A stretch of DNA of 64,000 nt from Bathynomus jamesi (taxonomy: Eukaryota; Arthropoda; Malacostraca; Isopoda; Cirolanidae). Below the pieces are notes generated by a model. That model made no database searches and was not told where the DNA came from. It saw only the letters and a program-made list of their open reading frames with translations. This document shows, one piece after another, positions 31,156 to 41,461 of the stretch. The position numbers were made by a program, and so were the translations under genes. Where the stretch lies: positions 52,501 through 116,500 of the forward strand of contig JAJOZX010007488.1 of the NCBI GenBank assembly GCA_023014485.1, in the 5' to 3' direction. Positions within the stretch are counted from its first letter, which is position 1, and each line of letters starts with the position of its first letter.

Positions 31156-32419
31156 CAGGGGTTGGACAAAATAATATGAACACCTTGATAAATGGCGGTT
31201 TTTTTTCATATGGAGTTGGTCCTCCTTTAGCGGCAATAACAGCTGCAATGCGTCGGGGAATTGATTCATACAGCTTTTGGACAGTGGCTAGAGGAATCCT
31301 GAGCCATTCTTCGAGCAAACCCTGCTCCAGTTCCTCCAAAGACACCGGCGGTGGGAATCGGCTTCTGACCTGCTGCTCCAACTGACACCACAGATGCTCG
31401 ATAATGTTAAGATCCGGGATTGTGGAGGCCAATCCAAGCGTTCTACTTCACTAACATGCTCTTCAAACCAGTTTTTAACGACCCCAGCGGTGTGGATTGG
31501 TGCATTATCATCCTGGAAGACGGCGCCGCCATTGGGAACAGCGTTTGGACCATGGGATCGACCTGGTCAGCCAATATTGACAGATAGACCTGGGCGTTAA
31601 CCCTACCATGCAGTACTACAGCTGGGCCAAGAGTATTCCACGATATTGCTGCCCAAACCATCACAGATCCGCCTCCATGCTTAACAGTTGGGGTCAGGCA
31701 GTCGGGGTCATAAGCATCTTTAGGCTGTCTCCAGACGTAAACTCGACCGGAACATGGAAATAGCGTAAAGGAGGATTCGTCGAGTAGACTACATTCTTCC
31801 ACCGGTCCATTGACCAATTCTTATGGTCATTACACCATTTTCTGCGCCGCTCAATGTTGATGTGCGAAAGGAAGGGTTTGGCAATTGCAGCCCTCCCATG
31901 GTATCCAGCTCCATGGAGCTCGCGACGTACAGTTCTGGTCGATACCGGGCTTGCAAGATGCTGGTTAAGCTCTGCAGTCACTTTTGGAGCTGTGGTCTTA
32001 TGGTTCTTTGTCACAATGCGCTTTAGCACCCGGCGGTCTCGATCACACAGCTTCTTCTTGCGTCCACTATTGCATTTGTCGGTGCTTGTCTTTCCATGGT
32101 TTGGTATGCAGACATGACCATAGAGACAGTTCCTCTGGATACATTGAACATCTGAGCGGTTTTCGTCACCGATGCACCAGCCATCCGCGCTCCGACAATT
32201 TGCCCTCTCTGGAAGTCTGACAGGTCTTTCATAACTGCTAATTCATAATTCAATCAGATCTGTAAAAACAACGTGAGGGTTTATAACATGACGTATACAC
32301 TCTCTGTTACGCATTTAAATAGGTTTGCCAGTCATTTGATCGTTTACTTTGTGTCTGAGCAGTCCGTAAAGATAACCGGTGAAATCGGCGGGTGTTCATA
32401 TTATTTTGTCTAACCCCTG
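31156..32419 (-). mobile_element. Tc1-like transposon, full length, inactive
   Basis: TA-flanked ends read CAGGGGTTGGACAAAATAAT on the left and, inward from the right, CAGGGGTTAGACAAAATAAT. The 1264-bp length fits a Tc1 element with one transposase gene, here broken by frameshifts. Confidence 0.9.
31160..32253 (-). pseudogene. Tc1-like transposase, frameshifted
   Basis: From the ATG at 32253, [18 protein letters not shown] begins the first HTH ([17 protein letters not shown] follows). After a shift comes the second HTH region with KVTAELNQHLASPVSTRTVR, then KNVVYST. Another shift leads to LLDESSFTLFP, which is the first catalytic block, and GGGSVMVWAAISWNTLGP. The second aspartate block is scrambled by a shift near 31515. 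The third region reads IPDLNIIEHLWCQLE, the DLNPIE-type block with the glutamate of Tc1 (DD34E). Normal length would be near 340 residues. The final frame runs through the TIR, so the original stop is lost. Confidence 0.88.
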
Positions 32420-32421
32420 TA

Positions 32422-33933
32422 CATTTCTACGATACGTCATTATTTTTACGGATCTTTGGAGTTTTTTCATGTAATTTACCATAATTCGTCACCGACTTTG
32501 CAGTACAAGATAGAATACTCTAGGGTTTACGACGAACACAACTTCCCAAATTGTATTTCACATCCAGGGTTGCCTCCCGTTCGGTTTTCACCTGGAGAGT
32601 CCGTTCCGGCTTAGCCATACTTTGAAGTGGAAGAAGTCGACCTTCTTTACTGTGCTTCATAATTTTTGAGTGATTATCAAATTTTTATAGAATTAATTCT
32701 ATAGATTTAAGTATGTGTCTGTTAAAATATAAATAGCTTAATTTTCAACAGAATTTATGACTAGTAGAGCATACAAAGTAATGCAGTATTATTTTGGTGT
32801 TGGGCAGCAAGCCAATCCCCGACTCCAGTACCTTCAAATTTCATGATTACATAGTCTCTTTATTGCAGATCTGCTGAGGCTTCCAGTATTCCAAACTATC
32901 CTTCAAAATCAGTTTAATTTGCACAAGAATCTTTGTTTGGAAATAACGCTTCACAATAAACACGTTTAGCGATAGAATATCCCATCTTGTTCTGTAAATT
33001 TGATGTTAACCTTGTCTAAACTACAGGCCTGTGAAAAATCTCCAAAGTTTCATGAAAATAATGGTATGTCGCAGAAATTTATATGTAAAATATTTTGCAA
33101 CGTATGAATTAAATAAAACTAGAGTCCTTTTAGAGACCCTTAAATATGTACAGCTGGTTGACAAAAGTAAATCGACAGTACTGATGATTGTCCTAAAGAA
33201 CAAATGGCAAAGCTCATCATTGGCATGCCAGAACGTATCCCCTTACATAATTCAACACGATTCTGAATATATTGATTCAATGAATGTTGTTGTTGTTGTT
33301 TATTGAATTTTATGATCAAATCAAAAACTATGTAAAAAGCGAAGGTTTTTATTTACGTTTGTTAGCCTTTTGCACATAGTATATACTGTATGTATACTTA
33401 TTTGTGTGTACATTCATTGTCATCATACATGCAAATTTAGCCAATAAATGGAAATCAATACGCAGCGAGAGATTTTAATTAAATTTAATTGGTAACGCTT
33501 CGAAAATAAACCTTGGAACGAGCATTGTGTTCTGGACGTGTTTGAATCCTCCTTACACGCATTTGCGAGTGATGTAATCACATCGTACATTTGGCAGGCG
33601 CTCCGGATCACTTTTTCGACCCTAATACAAAGGCTTGTGTTTATTTATGAACATCTCATTTAGGACATAAGTTGTAAAACATTTTAAGTAAACGAGAGAC
33701 TTGAATGTGTGTGAATATATATTACAGATAAATGTTGAATAACGTATATTTTATAAAAAATTAAGCATAAACTTGCGTGTAATGACAAACTTCTGAAGAA
33801 CTTTCGGCGAGTAAAGCTGTTGAGAAATCATTAATATGTCGTTACAGAACTTCGAAGAAGAACAAATTTTCTTTAATTACCTTGAAAGTATATATACATT
33901 ATCCATATTCATTCATCCTCCTATTCATGCAAC
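32422..33933. other. Spacer, nothing recognised
   Basis: About 1.5 kb of AT-rich sequence. A TTG repeat lies at 33286-33302. Short open frames at 33031 and 33423 lack any recognisable domain. Confidence 0.5.
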
Positions 33934-34835
33934 CCTAGGAGATTAAGGGGGGAGCTTATTGAAGTTTTCAAAATCGTTAATAACATCGATAACGAAAATT
34001 TTGACATTGTTCACTTAAATCCGTTATTACGAGTATTGCTATTATAATAGCAATACTCGTAATAACGGATTTAAGTTGCGTGGCAGACGTTTCATTACTA
34101 ACATCGCTAAAAACTTCTTTACATTTAAAGTAATTGATAAATGGAATAATCTTCCCGCGCCCGTCGTGAACTCTACCAGCGTTAATGTGTTTAAAAACCG
34201 TCTTGAAAGACATTTTAAAAATATTAACGTTGTTTAAAATTAAAAAAAAACAATTAGCAACAGAAGCTCTCGGGGTGGTGGTCGAGGATGAGTCTGTTGA
34301 CGATTAATGCCAGCTTGTGACATGCCAGCGTGTGATGCCAGCAATAAAATTATTAAAAAAAAAGAAAATATAAAAAAATTAGACTAACACGAACGTAGAT
34401 GTAGCTCGTAGCATAAACTAACCCACTTTTTGTTTAACTTTACCTACTTTTTTTTTCTTTTTCTTATCTTCTCCTTACTTGCATGTCTGTAACTCTCTCT
34501 ACTTGCACGTCTGTAGTTTGCATGGTATGACAGTGAGTTAAGATTGTGTTTGCATGGTTTGTAAGCGTTCTTATTTTACTTCTTTTCATCTTTCACCCCT
34601 TTCCTATTCTCTTCGACTATTTTTCCGACTTGTCGGCAGTGGCCGGCGTGTGATGATGGTGAGTCTTTTTTCTCTCTTTCTGAATGAATGTTAACCCATG
34701 AGTGATAGGTGTTGCTACTTACTTAACCCTTATTCTCTTCTCTTAACCCCCTACTCCTTCCTTTCTCTCGGGCTAACCTTAGAGTGGATCTTAGGGTCTT
34801 TGTTAGCCTTAGCTTCTGTAGATCTGTAGATCTTT
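33934..34835 (+). mobile_element. CR1-like LINE, family 1, copy 2 (3' end only)
   Basis: Collinear with 17945-18835: last coding codons (GELIEVFKIVNNIDN, then FRLRGRRFITNIAKN, WNNLPAPVVNSTSVNVFKNR in shifted frames), then the shared 3' UTR with CCAGCTTGTGACATGCCAGC and CTTGTCGGCAGTGGCCGGCG, ending near GTTAGCCTTAGCTTCTGT. It is 5' truncated. A 64-bp perfect hairpin (34013-34076) has been created inside the coding part. Confidence 0.87.
34013..34076. repeat. De novo perfect hairpin within the LINE
   Basis: Arms of 32 bp meet at TTAT/ATAA with no spacer. Only the right arm corresponds to the sister LINE copy (18040-18070). The left arm replaces or adds to the equivalent sequence. This is the signature of template switching during synthesis. 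Confidence 0.8.
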
Positions 34836-34872
34836 GGTGTGATAGTTTTTAATAAAAACATCAATAATAATA

Positions 34873-34955
34873 TTTGGGGTCGTTTAACCTCCTCCTCAAT
34901 GGTAAAAGTCATGTGACGGGGGTGAACATACAGCTTTACCTGGGATTCGACAGCA
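34873..34955 (-). mobile_element. 5S/tRNA-body SINE, copy 4 (body only)
   Basis: The minus strand keeps the tail of the family (TCGAATCCCAGGTAAAGCTG, then GTCACATGACTTTTACC, GTTAAACGACCCC). No 5S head is present. Confidence 0.6.
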
Positions 34956-35320
34956 AGACAAACAAACTCTAAAATATACAGAACATATAAAGTAATTTAA
35001 ATAACTGAGAACTTCCTTGCAAACTTCAAGGAAATTTCAAGGATACTCAAGCGCAAGCGATGTAAATTTTTACTCGTTCTCATAAAAAAAAATTGTTTTA
35101 ATCTACCTAAATTTGTTGTGAGAAAGAACAGAGAATGAAATATACAAAATATTCTAATTTCAACAGCCTTATTCCATATTCCGTACGATTATTTTAGTCT
35201 TTTACGGCTTGTCATTCTTATCAAGAGCTTGTCATTAAATGAATTCAAATGTGCCTATCGTGTCTTCACCAGGCTATTACTGCAAGCGCACTTTTCTATG
35301 GAGCTAGCTTATTTCGAAAG

Positions 35321-35322
<2 letters not shown>
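34956..35322. other. AT-rich spacer
   Basis: No recognisable feature before the (TA)n array. Confidence 0.5.
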
Positions 35323-35372
<50 letters not shown>

Positions 35373-35381
35373 TATAATATA
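35323..35381. repeat. (TA)n microsatellite
   Basis: TA array directly adjoining the 3' end of mariner D. Confidence 0.95.
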
Positions 35382-36538
35382 CGAGGGCCACTCAATATTT
35401 TGCCCCACCTTTTTTTTTTTCTCTTTCCAAGTTTCCTTGTAACTTTCAGAAATTTTGTACACAAGTAGTTACATACATTTTTACAAGTTTTTATTTTTCC
35501 ACATAGTCTCCATCCTTTTCTATGGCTTTCCTCTACCTCGAAACAAGGGCCTTTATTCCTTGCTAGTGAAAGTCGGCTGGGTTCCGCTCGAGCCACCTCT
35601 TAACCTCCTCAACAACCTCATCGTCACTCTGAAACTTTCTTCCACGAATAGCATCCTTCATTGGCCCAAACAAATGGAAGTCTGAAGGTGCCAGATCTGG
35701 GCTGTATGGAGGGTGGGATAACACAGTCAAGAGCATTATTGTCATGGCCCCTCTTGTTTGCAAATTGTTGTGTGGTCTTGCGTTATCGTGCAAAAGGACG
35801 ACGTCTTCCAGTTTTGTCTCCGGTCAAACTCGCTTTATACGTCTCTGGTCTCTGTAGGGTAGCAAGATATGCCTCCGAGTTGATTGTTTGTCCTTTCTTC
35901 ATAATGTGCACCAGAATCACCCCTTTCATGTCCCAGAAGATGGTGGCCATAACCTTTCATACAGAGGGAGCCATTTTGAACTTTCTCATGCATGGAGAGT
36001 CTGCGTGATGCCACTCCATGGATTGGCGTTTCGTTTCCGGTTCAAAGTGGTGTATCCAAGTCTCATCCCCAGTCACAATTCGTGAAAAGAAGTCATCCCC
36101 TTCTGCCTCGTATCGAACGAACGTCTCCGAAGCAATTTCTTTTCTTTGGGCTTTGTGATCTTGTGTCAATTCGCGAGGAACAAACCGTGAACACACTTTT
36201 GAGTATCCCAGTTGCTGAATTATCGTATTCACGCACCAATTTGATCGAATGATGCTGTTAGTACGTTGTACTGTGAAATGTGACAGCCGATGCCGGGCAA
36301 CCGCTGCGTGGCTCAGCATCGAGGGTGGCTCTCCCTCTCTCCGTTGATCTCACACGTTTAGACCAGCGTCCAACTGTGCTTCGATCAACAGCAGCATCTC
36401 CGTAAACGTTTTGTAGACGTTTTTTGAATATTTCCCACTGTTTCCTTCTCTGCGGTTGAGAACTCGATAACAACTCTCTGTTTATGACGCCGACTAGCTA
36501 AGAAAAAGGGTGGGGCAAAATATATTGAGTGCCCCTAG
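35382..36538 (-). mobile_element. Mariner element, copy D (DD34D)
   Basis: Inverted copy with both ends (CGAGGGCCACTCAATATTTT at 35382, GAGTGCCCCTAG ending 36538). It lacks about 200 bp between the 5' UTR and the HTH coding region (jump near 36495) and a further short segment near 36235. Confidence 0.9.
35515..36490 (-). pseudogene. Mariner transposase, N-terminally deleted
   Basis: The reading begins inside the first HTH (REL-SSSQPQRRKQ in shifted frame) and includes KRLQNVYGDAAVDRSTVGRW, EPRSGCPAS, then SNWCVNTIIQQLGYSKV, so the ELGISEG helix is deleted. TGDETWIHHFEPETKRQ near 36060 and HDNARPHNNLQTRGAM near 35790 hold the first two catalytic aspartates. YSPDLAPSDFHLFGPM holds the third. 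Several frameshifts separate these pieces. Confidence 0.88.
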
Positions 36539-36554
36539 TGTGTGTGTATATATA

Positions 36555-37278
36555 CAGGGTGGGCCGAAAGTCTGGATCCATAGGAAGATATTTATTTTAA
36601 TACATAAATTACAACAAATGGTAAATACTTAAAATGAATATCAACTTTAACTCGTAAATGCGTATCCGTGATACTGTACAGTGGTTCGTACTCCAGTATA
36701 AACAACAAATTATAACAAATGCTCAAATTGGCGGCCTCTGACATCGAGACACTTAGGGATGGAATTTATGATTTTTAATAATTCTTCGAATTGACGTTCT
36801 CGAGATGCGTGTTTCATTGATAATCTCTGTTGACTTTACTGGACTATTCGTTAAAGTTTCACATACCATTGCAGAGGTATTTTCATCAGTTGCAGTTTTT
36901 GGACGACCAGAACGCCGTCGATCATGTACACTTCCTGTTTCTTTGAAACGTTTAAACAACTTGCCAACAGTCGCATGTGTTACTGGATGCTTATCAGGAT
37001 GATTTCTATTGAATTCGGTAGCAACGTCTCTGTGTGTAGCGCCCTGTCTTGCGTACATGAGCACAAGTTCTACCCGGTCTTCTGTTAGATTCGAAGCCAT
37101 TTCTGGGGCTGAAATAAAAAAAGTATTTGAGTATTTATACTGGAGTACGAACTACAGTACAGTATCACGGATACGCATTTACGAGTTAAAGTTGATATTC
37201 ATTTTAAGTATTTACCATTTGTTGTAATTTATGTATTAAAATAAATATTTTCCTATGGATCCAGACTTTCGGCCCACC

Positions 37279-37281
<3 letters not shown>
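36555..37281 (-). mobile_element. Mariner-type deletion derivative with ~150-bp TIRs (GGGTGGGCC family)
   Basis: TA-flanked. Both ends read CAGGGTGGGCCGAAAGTCTG inward, and the inverted repeats extend about 150 bp through TTACGAGTTAAAGTTGATAT-type sequence. 727 bp in total. It keeps only the DNA-binding half of a transposase, so it must rely on another copy to move. Confidence 0.88.
36753..37100 (-). CDS. Transposase DNA-binding domain only (116 codons)
   Basis: An open frame from ATG (MASNLTEDRVELVLMYARQG) to a stop inside the right-hand TIR region. Residues 5-60 are the first HTH with VGKLFKRFKETGSVHDRRRS, followed by the GRPKT linker and a second HTH (ISRTSIRRIIKNHKFHP). The catalytic domain is entirely deleted. 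The frame is intact, so a TIR-binding protein without nuclease activity could be made and might repress its relatives. That function is inference. Length is about one third of a mariner transposase. Confidence 0.8.
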   Translation of the reverse strand: MASNLTEDRVELVLMYARQGATHRDVATEFNRNHPDKHPVTHATVGKLFKRFKETGSVHDRRRSGRPKTATDENTSAMVCETLTNSPVKSTEIINETRISRTSIRRIIKNHKFHP

Positions 37282-37283
<2 letters not shown>

Positions 37284-37324
<41 letters not shown>

Positions 37325-37335
37325 TATATATAATA
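37284..37335. repeat. (TA)n microsatellite
   Basis: TA array between the preceding element and the perfect palindrome. Confidence 0.92.
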
Positions 37336-37455
37336 TATGATACACACAGACAGTGCATGGAACAAGGAACTCTTCTGGGATAATTAAATCCACTATAGTG
37401 GATTTAATTATCCCAGAAGAGTTCCTTGTTCCATGCACTGTCTGTGTGTATCATA
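37336..37455. repeat. Perfect 120-bp palindrome
   Basis: Two 60-bp arms meet without spacer at CACTA/TAGTG, with no mismatch found. Arms contain TGCATGGAACAAGGAACTCT. No TIR-like end or coding content. Either a very young inverted duplication or an assembly or template-switch artefact. Confidence 0.9.
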
Positions 37456-37933
37456 AAAAACTCAGGGGACCATTCTGAGTTCATTCCCATATATATAATA
37501 TATATATACAGGCTTTAAAATGACGTGGCACAAACATATATATTACACACGCGCGCACAGTATATATATATATATGTGTGTGCGCGTGCGTGCGCGCGAG
37601 CGCGCGCGTTGACATAAATTAAATTTGTTGGCAAACATTTCTAAAGATGAAAACCTCCGATTCCAAATGTTTGCTAACATAATATATTTAATTTCAAATG
37701 CACATTGCTCTGGTCCTCATTTCATTATACAGTATATATATATGGGCTAGTTTCCATTATAAAGGATACAGTTTGTATGGTTTGTGCCACTTGTCATATT
37801 AAAGCTTTTACCCTTCGCGCATTTCGGTTAAGATTCTAAAATCCATGAGATAAAGTGTCGTCATAATTCTCACTGAAAAATTAAGGCTATTATGAAACAG
37901 AGAGCTCCTTTGAAATTCCAATTTAGTAATAAC

Positions 37934-37964
<31 letters not shown>

Positions 37965-37968
37965 CATA
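37456..37968. other. Spacer rich in simple repeats
   Basis: TA tracts and a TG/GC alternation (37576-37608, GTGTGTGCGCGTGCGTGCGC). Around 37620-37690 there is a short inverted similarity (TTTGTTGGCAAACATTT versus AAATGTTTGCTAACA). No gene. Confidence 0.6.
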
Positions 37969-38364
37969 CAGGGTGTCCCGTAAGTCTGGAACCATAGGGC
38001 AAAATGATAAAACGGCAACAAAACGCCGAAGAGACTTTTGGGGACTGTTTGTGAAATGAGCGAGGATGGTAGCGGCTGTGTCATCGTCGGGGATGTCCTC
38101 GGAGTCCACTGCGTGATTTATCTCCTATGGATCCCGTTTCCCTGAACTTTGCTACAAGTTTGCCGACACAGCCGTGTGTTATCGGCGCGCGGTCCGGATG
38201 CAATCTGTTAAATTCTTCAGCGACCTCCCTCTGACTCCGATTTCCTACGAGCAGAATTACCTGGATGCGTTCTTCCTTACTCAAAGACATCATGGGCACT
38301 TGTATAAACGGAAAAACATGAATTACCTATTTTACCCTATGGTCCCAGACTTATGGGACACCCT
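37969..38364 (-). mobile_element. Mariner-type deletion derivative (GGGTGTCCC family), copy 2
   Basis: Left end CAGGGTGTCCCGTAAGTCTG follows TA, and the right end (inward) reads AGGGTGTCCCATAAGTCTGG. The 396-bp length retains only the N-terminal coding part. Related pieces at 26313-26479 and 39290-39641 share the same coding region. Confidence 0.85.
38081..38299 (-). pseudogene. Transposase N-terminal HTH
   Basis: Starts MPMMSLSKEERIQVILLVGN, then REVAEEFNRLHPDRAPITHG and CVGKLVAKFRETGSIGDKSR. The frame is lost after the SGR linker (LRGHPRR). This is the first helix-turn-helix of a mariner-like transposase of the type with HP-R-PI before the recognition helix. No catalytic domain is present in any of the three copies in the window. 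Confidence 0.8.
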
Positions 38365-38373
38365 CCCAGTGTA

Positions 38374-38428
<55 letters not shown>

Positions 38429-39289
38429 CTAGCTGTTGAATAAAATACCGTTTTAATTTTTTTACATATTAATAAATTTAAACCAGAAAGGAGAATTCTC
38501 CCAAGCGAGTGACTCATCACTTGTAGGGAAGATAAGTGATATGGTAGGTTGCTTTGAATCATAACTGATACTGAATTACACACACGTGACAACGTGAATC
38601 TGGAGTGATAACAGGACGTCTTTTCAGATCCGAAAGAATACAGCTTTTAGAACTGCATACGAAGGATGAGAGTGCCTTCTAACATAAGGGAAATAAAACG
38701 TTTTGTAGATGATGCGTTTATGTCGTAATAAGAACATGTAAATGGTCTTTCGATAATTTAATCCATTTTATTACAAACATCTGTTAAGAATGAGGTAAAA
38801 AAAACGTTAAAGAATTCCAATTTCAATAACCATGCGTGACGAGGCTCGCCATTTCCTCGACGTGACATTTTTGCAACAAATTTTTTGAGGGATGGTTTAG
38901 GTTGGATTACGTTTGGGTTTGGGTTGGGTTAGGTTATGGCAGGGGCAGGGTTAGGGTTAGGTTATTTCAGTTCATTAGAATATCAACGGAATGTCCCATC
39001 GACGAGATGTGACTAAATCGTCCGTGACTGTGTATATAAATTTCTTTTCGACCAAAAGAAATTTTTTAAAAATCAGTTATTATATCATTTATTATATTCT
39101 ATAGCTTGATAAGTTTGAGTGTTACCCAAAGAAAAACAACCAACCAGCCGACCGATCAGTTTTTATCGGTAATCAATAACTTTTTCCAAAGAAAGTTTTT
39201 CTGTCTGAGAATTTCGTTCACTACTTTTTATTTAGAAATTATATTTCATCCTAAATTGTTTATTTTGCACACACACGCGCGCGCACACA
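38365..39289. other. Spacer with (TA)n and TTAGG-like runs
   Basis: TA array at 38383-38424. GGGTTAGG/GGGTTGGG words at 38890-38965, with CGACGTGACATTTTTGCAAC and ATCGACGAGATGTGAC words nearby that recall 19290-19570. CACGCGCGCGCACACAC at 39273-39290. No coding sequence recognised. Confidence 0.5.
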
Positions 39290-39641
39290 CAATGAAAACG
39301 CCGAAGAGACTTTTGGGGACTGTTTGTGAAATGAGCGAGGATGTTAGCGGCTGTGTCATCGTCGGTGGATGTCCTCGGAGGTCCACTGCGTGGTTTATCT
39401 CCTATGGATCCCGTTTCCCTGAACTTTGCTACAAGTTTGCTGACAGCTATGTGTTATCGGCGCGCGGTCCGGATGCAGTCTGTTAAATTCCTCAGCGACC
39501 TCTCTCTGACTCCGATTTCCTACGAGCAGAATTACCTAGATGCGTTCTTCCTTACTCAAAGACATCATGGGCACTTGTATAAACGGAAAAACATGAATTA
39601 CTTATTTTACCCTATGGTTCTAGACTTATGGGACACCCTGT
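39290..39641 (-). mobile_element. GGGTGTCCC-family mariner fragment, copy 3
   Basis: Matches 38018-38360 but lacks the left TIR: it starts at AATGAAAACGCCGAAGAGAC right after a CA/CG microsatellite. The right end is GGACACCCTG followed by TA. The HTH coding part is present on the minus strand, frameshifted. Confidence 0.82.
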
Positions 39642-39646
39642 ATATC

Positions 39647-39702
<56 letters not shown>
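39642..39702. repeat. (TA)n microsatellite
   Basis: TA array between two elements. Confidence 0.95.
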
Positions 39703-39703
<1 letters not shown>

Positions 39704-40005
39704 GGTACGCGTGATCGGTGAAATTGCGCATTTCGTGAAAAACGCAATATTTGGTGTTTTTCATGAAATGGCCAATGGGCAGGGCGTTTGCCAATTTCAT
39801 GAAATAAGCAAAAGTAATGCATTTTTCATGAAATACACAATTTTGGTGTGCGTTTTTCATGAAATCGGCAAAGAATGAGCTAACAAAATGTATTTTTACA
39901 GCAAACCAGAACAAAGTTTATTTTATACGCCCTGCACATTTCATGAAAAACGCAAAATATTGCGTTTTTCATGAAATAAGCAATTTCAACGATCACGCGT
40001 AACAT
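39703..40005. repeat. TTTCATGAAA-rich element, part 1
   Basis: Left end ACGCGTGATCGGTGAAATTG and right end CAATTTCAACGATCACGCGT are inverted. Between them the 10-bp palindrome TTTCATGAAA occurs six times with different flanks (GCGTTTTTC- and -AAGCAA-type). No coding sequence. Confidence 0.7.
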
Positions 40006-40036
40006 ATATATATAGAAAACTATGGTAAAATTATTA

Positions 40037-40216
40037 AATGCCCGGTTAGGTTAATTGAATGCCCGGTTAGGTCAACTGTTACGCCCTTGACGATTGGTTA
40101 GGTTAAGTCGTGATATTTTCGTTTATTTTAACGAAAATATCACGACTTAACCTAACCAATCGTCAAGGGCGTACAATTAACCTAACCGGGCATTCAATTA
40201 ACCTAACCGGACATTC
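40037..40216. mobile_element. CCCGGTTAGG palindromic element
   Basis: A 180-bp inverted repeat with a very short loop around GTTTATTTTAAC. Arms carry AATGCCCGGTTAGGTTAATT twice in tandem near the ends and the CGCCCTTGACGATTGG block inside. One arm is repeated at 427-506. It lies between the two TTTCATGAAA-rich parts, so it may have inserted into that element. Confidence 0.8.
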
Positions 40217-40329
40217 AGGTGTTCCTGCCTAAAAGCTGGAAACTTATGTAACAGTTCATGCCACCCTTGTCATACCTGCAAAAATGCATCTTATTAGCTA
40301 AGAACAAAACTTTGTTTCTGCATAAATAA

Positions 40330-40485
40330 ACTTTGTTCTGTTACTCCTTTGCCGATTTCATGAAAAATGCATTACTTTTGCTTATTTCATGAAATTGGCA
40401 AACGCCCTGCGCATTTCATGAAAAACGCAAAATATTGCGTTTATCATAAAATGCACAATTTCACCGATCACGCGACATATATATA
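40330..40485. repeat. TTTCATGAAA-rich element, part 2
   Basis: Three further TTTCATGAAA palindromes and the end CAATTTCACCGATCACGCG, the same terminal sequence as part 1. CAAACGCCCTGC also matches part 1. Confidence 0.7.
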
Positions 40486-40610
40486 TATATATATATATAT
40501 ATGCATATAACTGCAATGACCGCGCAGTATATAAATGAATAGAAACGACATAAGTGTTAAGGAACGTTTCTGCACACGAGGAGGAGAGATAACGAAAATG
40601 AAAAATGAGG

Positions 40611-40681
40611 CGAACCGCCCGGGAATCGAACCCAGGGCCTTCCAATTGCGGTTGGATGCTCTACCATTATGCTACGGACCT
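40611..40681 (-). tRNA. tRNA-like gene, array 2 unit 1
   Basis: A-box TAGCATAATGGTAGAGC, T arm CTGGGTTCGATTCCCGG. One C is missing in the anticodon loop (CAATTGCGG on the window strand), so the anticodon reading is lost in this unit. Confidence 0.5.
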
Positions 40682-40871
40682 CACTCAATCACAAATCGAA
40701 ATTCTCCCACATAGGGCAGAAACCAATGCCCTGAGGGGCACCCTCGCAAATCGTGAATATGCGCATATAACTGCAATGACCGCGCAGTATATAAATGAAT
40801 AGAAACGACATAAGTGTTAAGGAACGTTTCTGCACACGAGGAGGAGAGATAACGAATAATGAAAAATGAGG

Positions 40872-40941
40872 CGAAACCCCGGGAATCGAACCCAGGGCCT
40901 TCCAATTGCCGGTTGGATGCTCTACCATTATGCTACGGACC
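40872..40941 (-). tRNA. tRNA-like gene, array 2 unit 2, degenerate 3' side
   Basis: Anticodon stem TCCAA/TTGGA and loop CCGGCAA intact. The 3' acceptor side is altered (GGCGAAACCCCGGG on the window strand). Confidence 0.5.
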
Positions 40942-41133
40942 TCACTCAATCACAAATCGAAATTCTCCCACATAGGGCAGAAACCAATGCCCTGAGAGGG
41001 CACCCTCGCAAATCGTGAATATGCGCATATAACTGCAATGACCGCGCAGTATATAAATGAATAGAAACGACATAAGTGTTAAGGAACGTTTCTGCACACG
41101 AGGAGGAGAGATAACGAATAATGAAAAATGAGG

Positions 41134-41204
41134 CGAACCGCCCGGGAATCGAACCAGGGCCTTCCAATTGCCGGTTGGATGCTCTACCATTATGCTACGG
41201 ACCT
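41134..41204 (-). tRNA. tRNA-like gene, array 2 unit 3
   Basis: Like unit 1, but the anticodon loop is complete and one C is missing in the T stem (CGAACCAGGG on the window strand). Confidence 0.5.
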
Positions 41205-41395
41205 CACTCAATCACAAATCGAAATTCTCCCACATAGGGCAGAAACCAATGCCCTGAGAGGGCACCCTCGCAAATCGTGAATATGCGCATATACTGCAAT
41301 GACCGCGCAGTATATAAATGAATAGAAACGACATAAGTGTTAAGGAACGTTTCTGCACACGAGGAGGAGAGATAACGAATAATGAAAAATGAGGC

Positions 41396-41420
41396 GAACC
41401 GCCCGGGAATCGAACCCAGG
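41396..41420 (-). tRNA. tRNA-like gene, array 2 unit 4, cut by inversion
   Basis: Only the 3' acceptor side and T arm remain before the orientation switch. Confidence 0.55.
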
Positions 41421-41461
41421 TTTCTGCCCTATGTGGGAGAATTTCGATTTGTGATTGAGTG

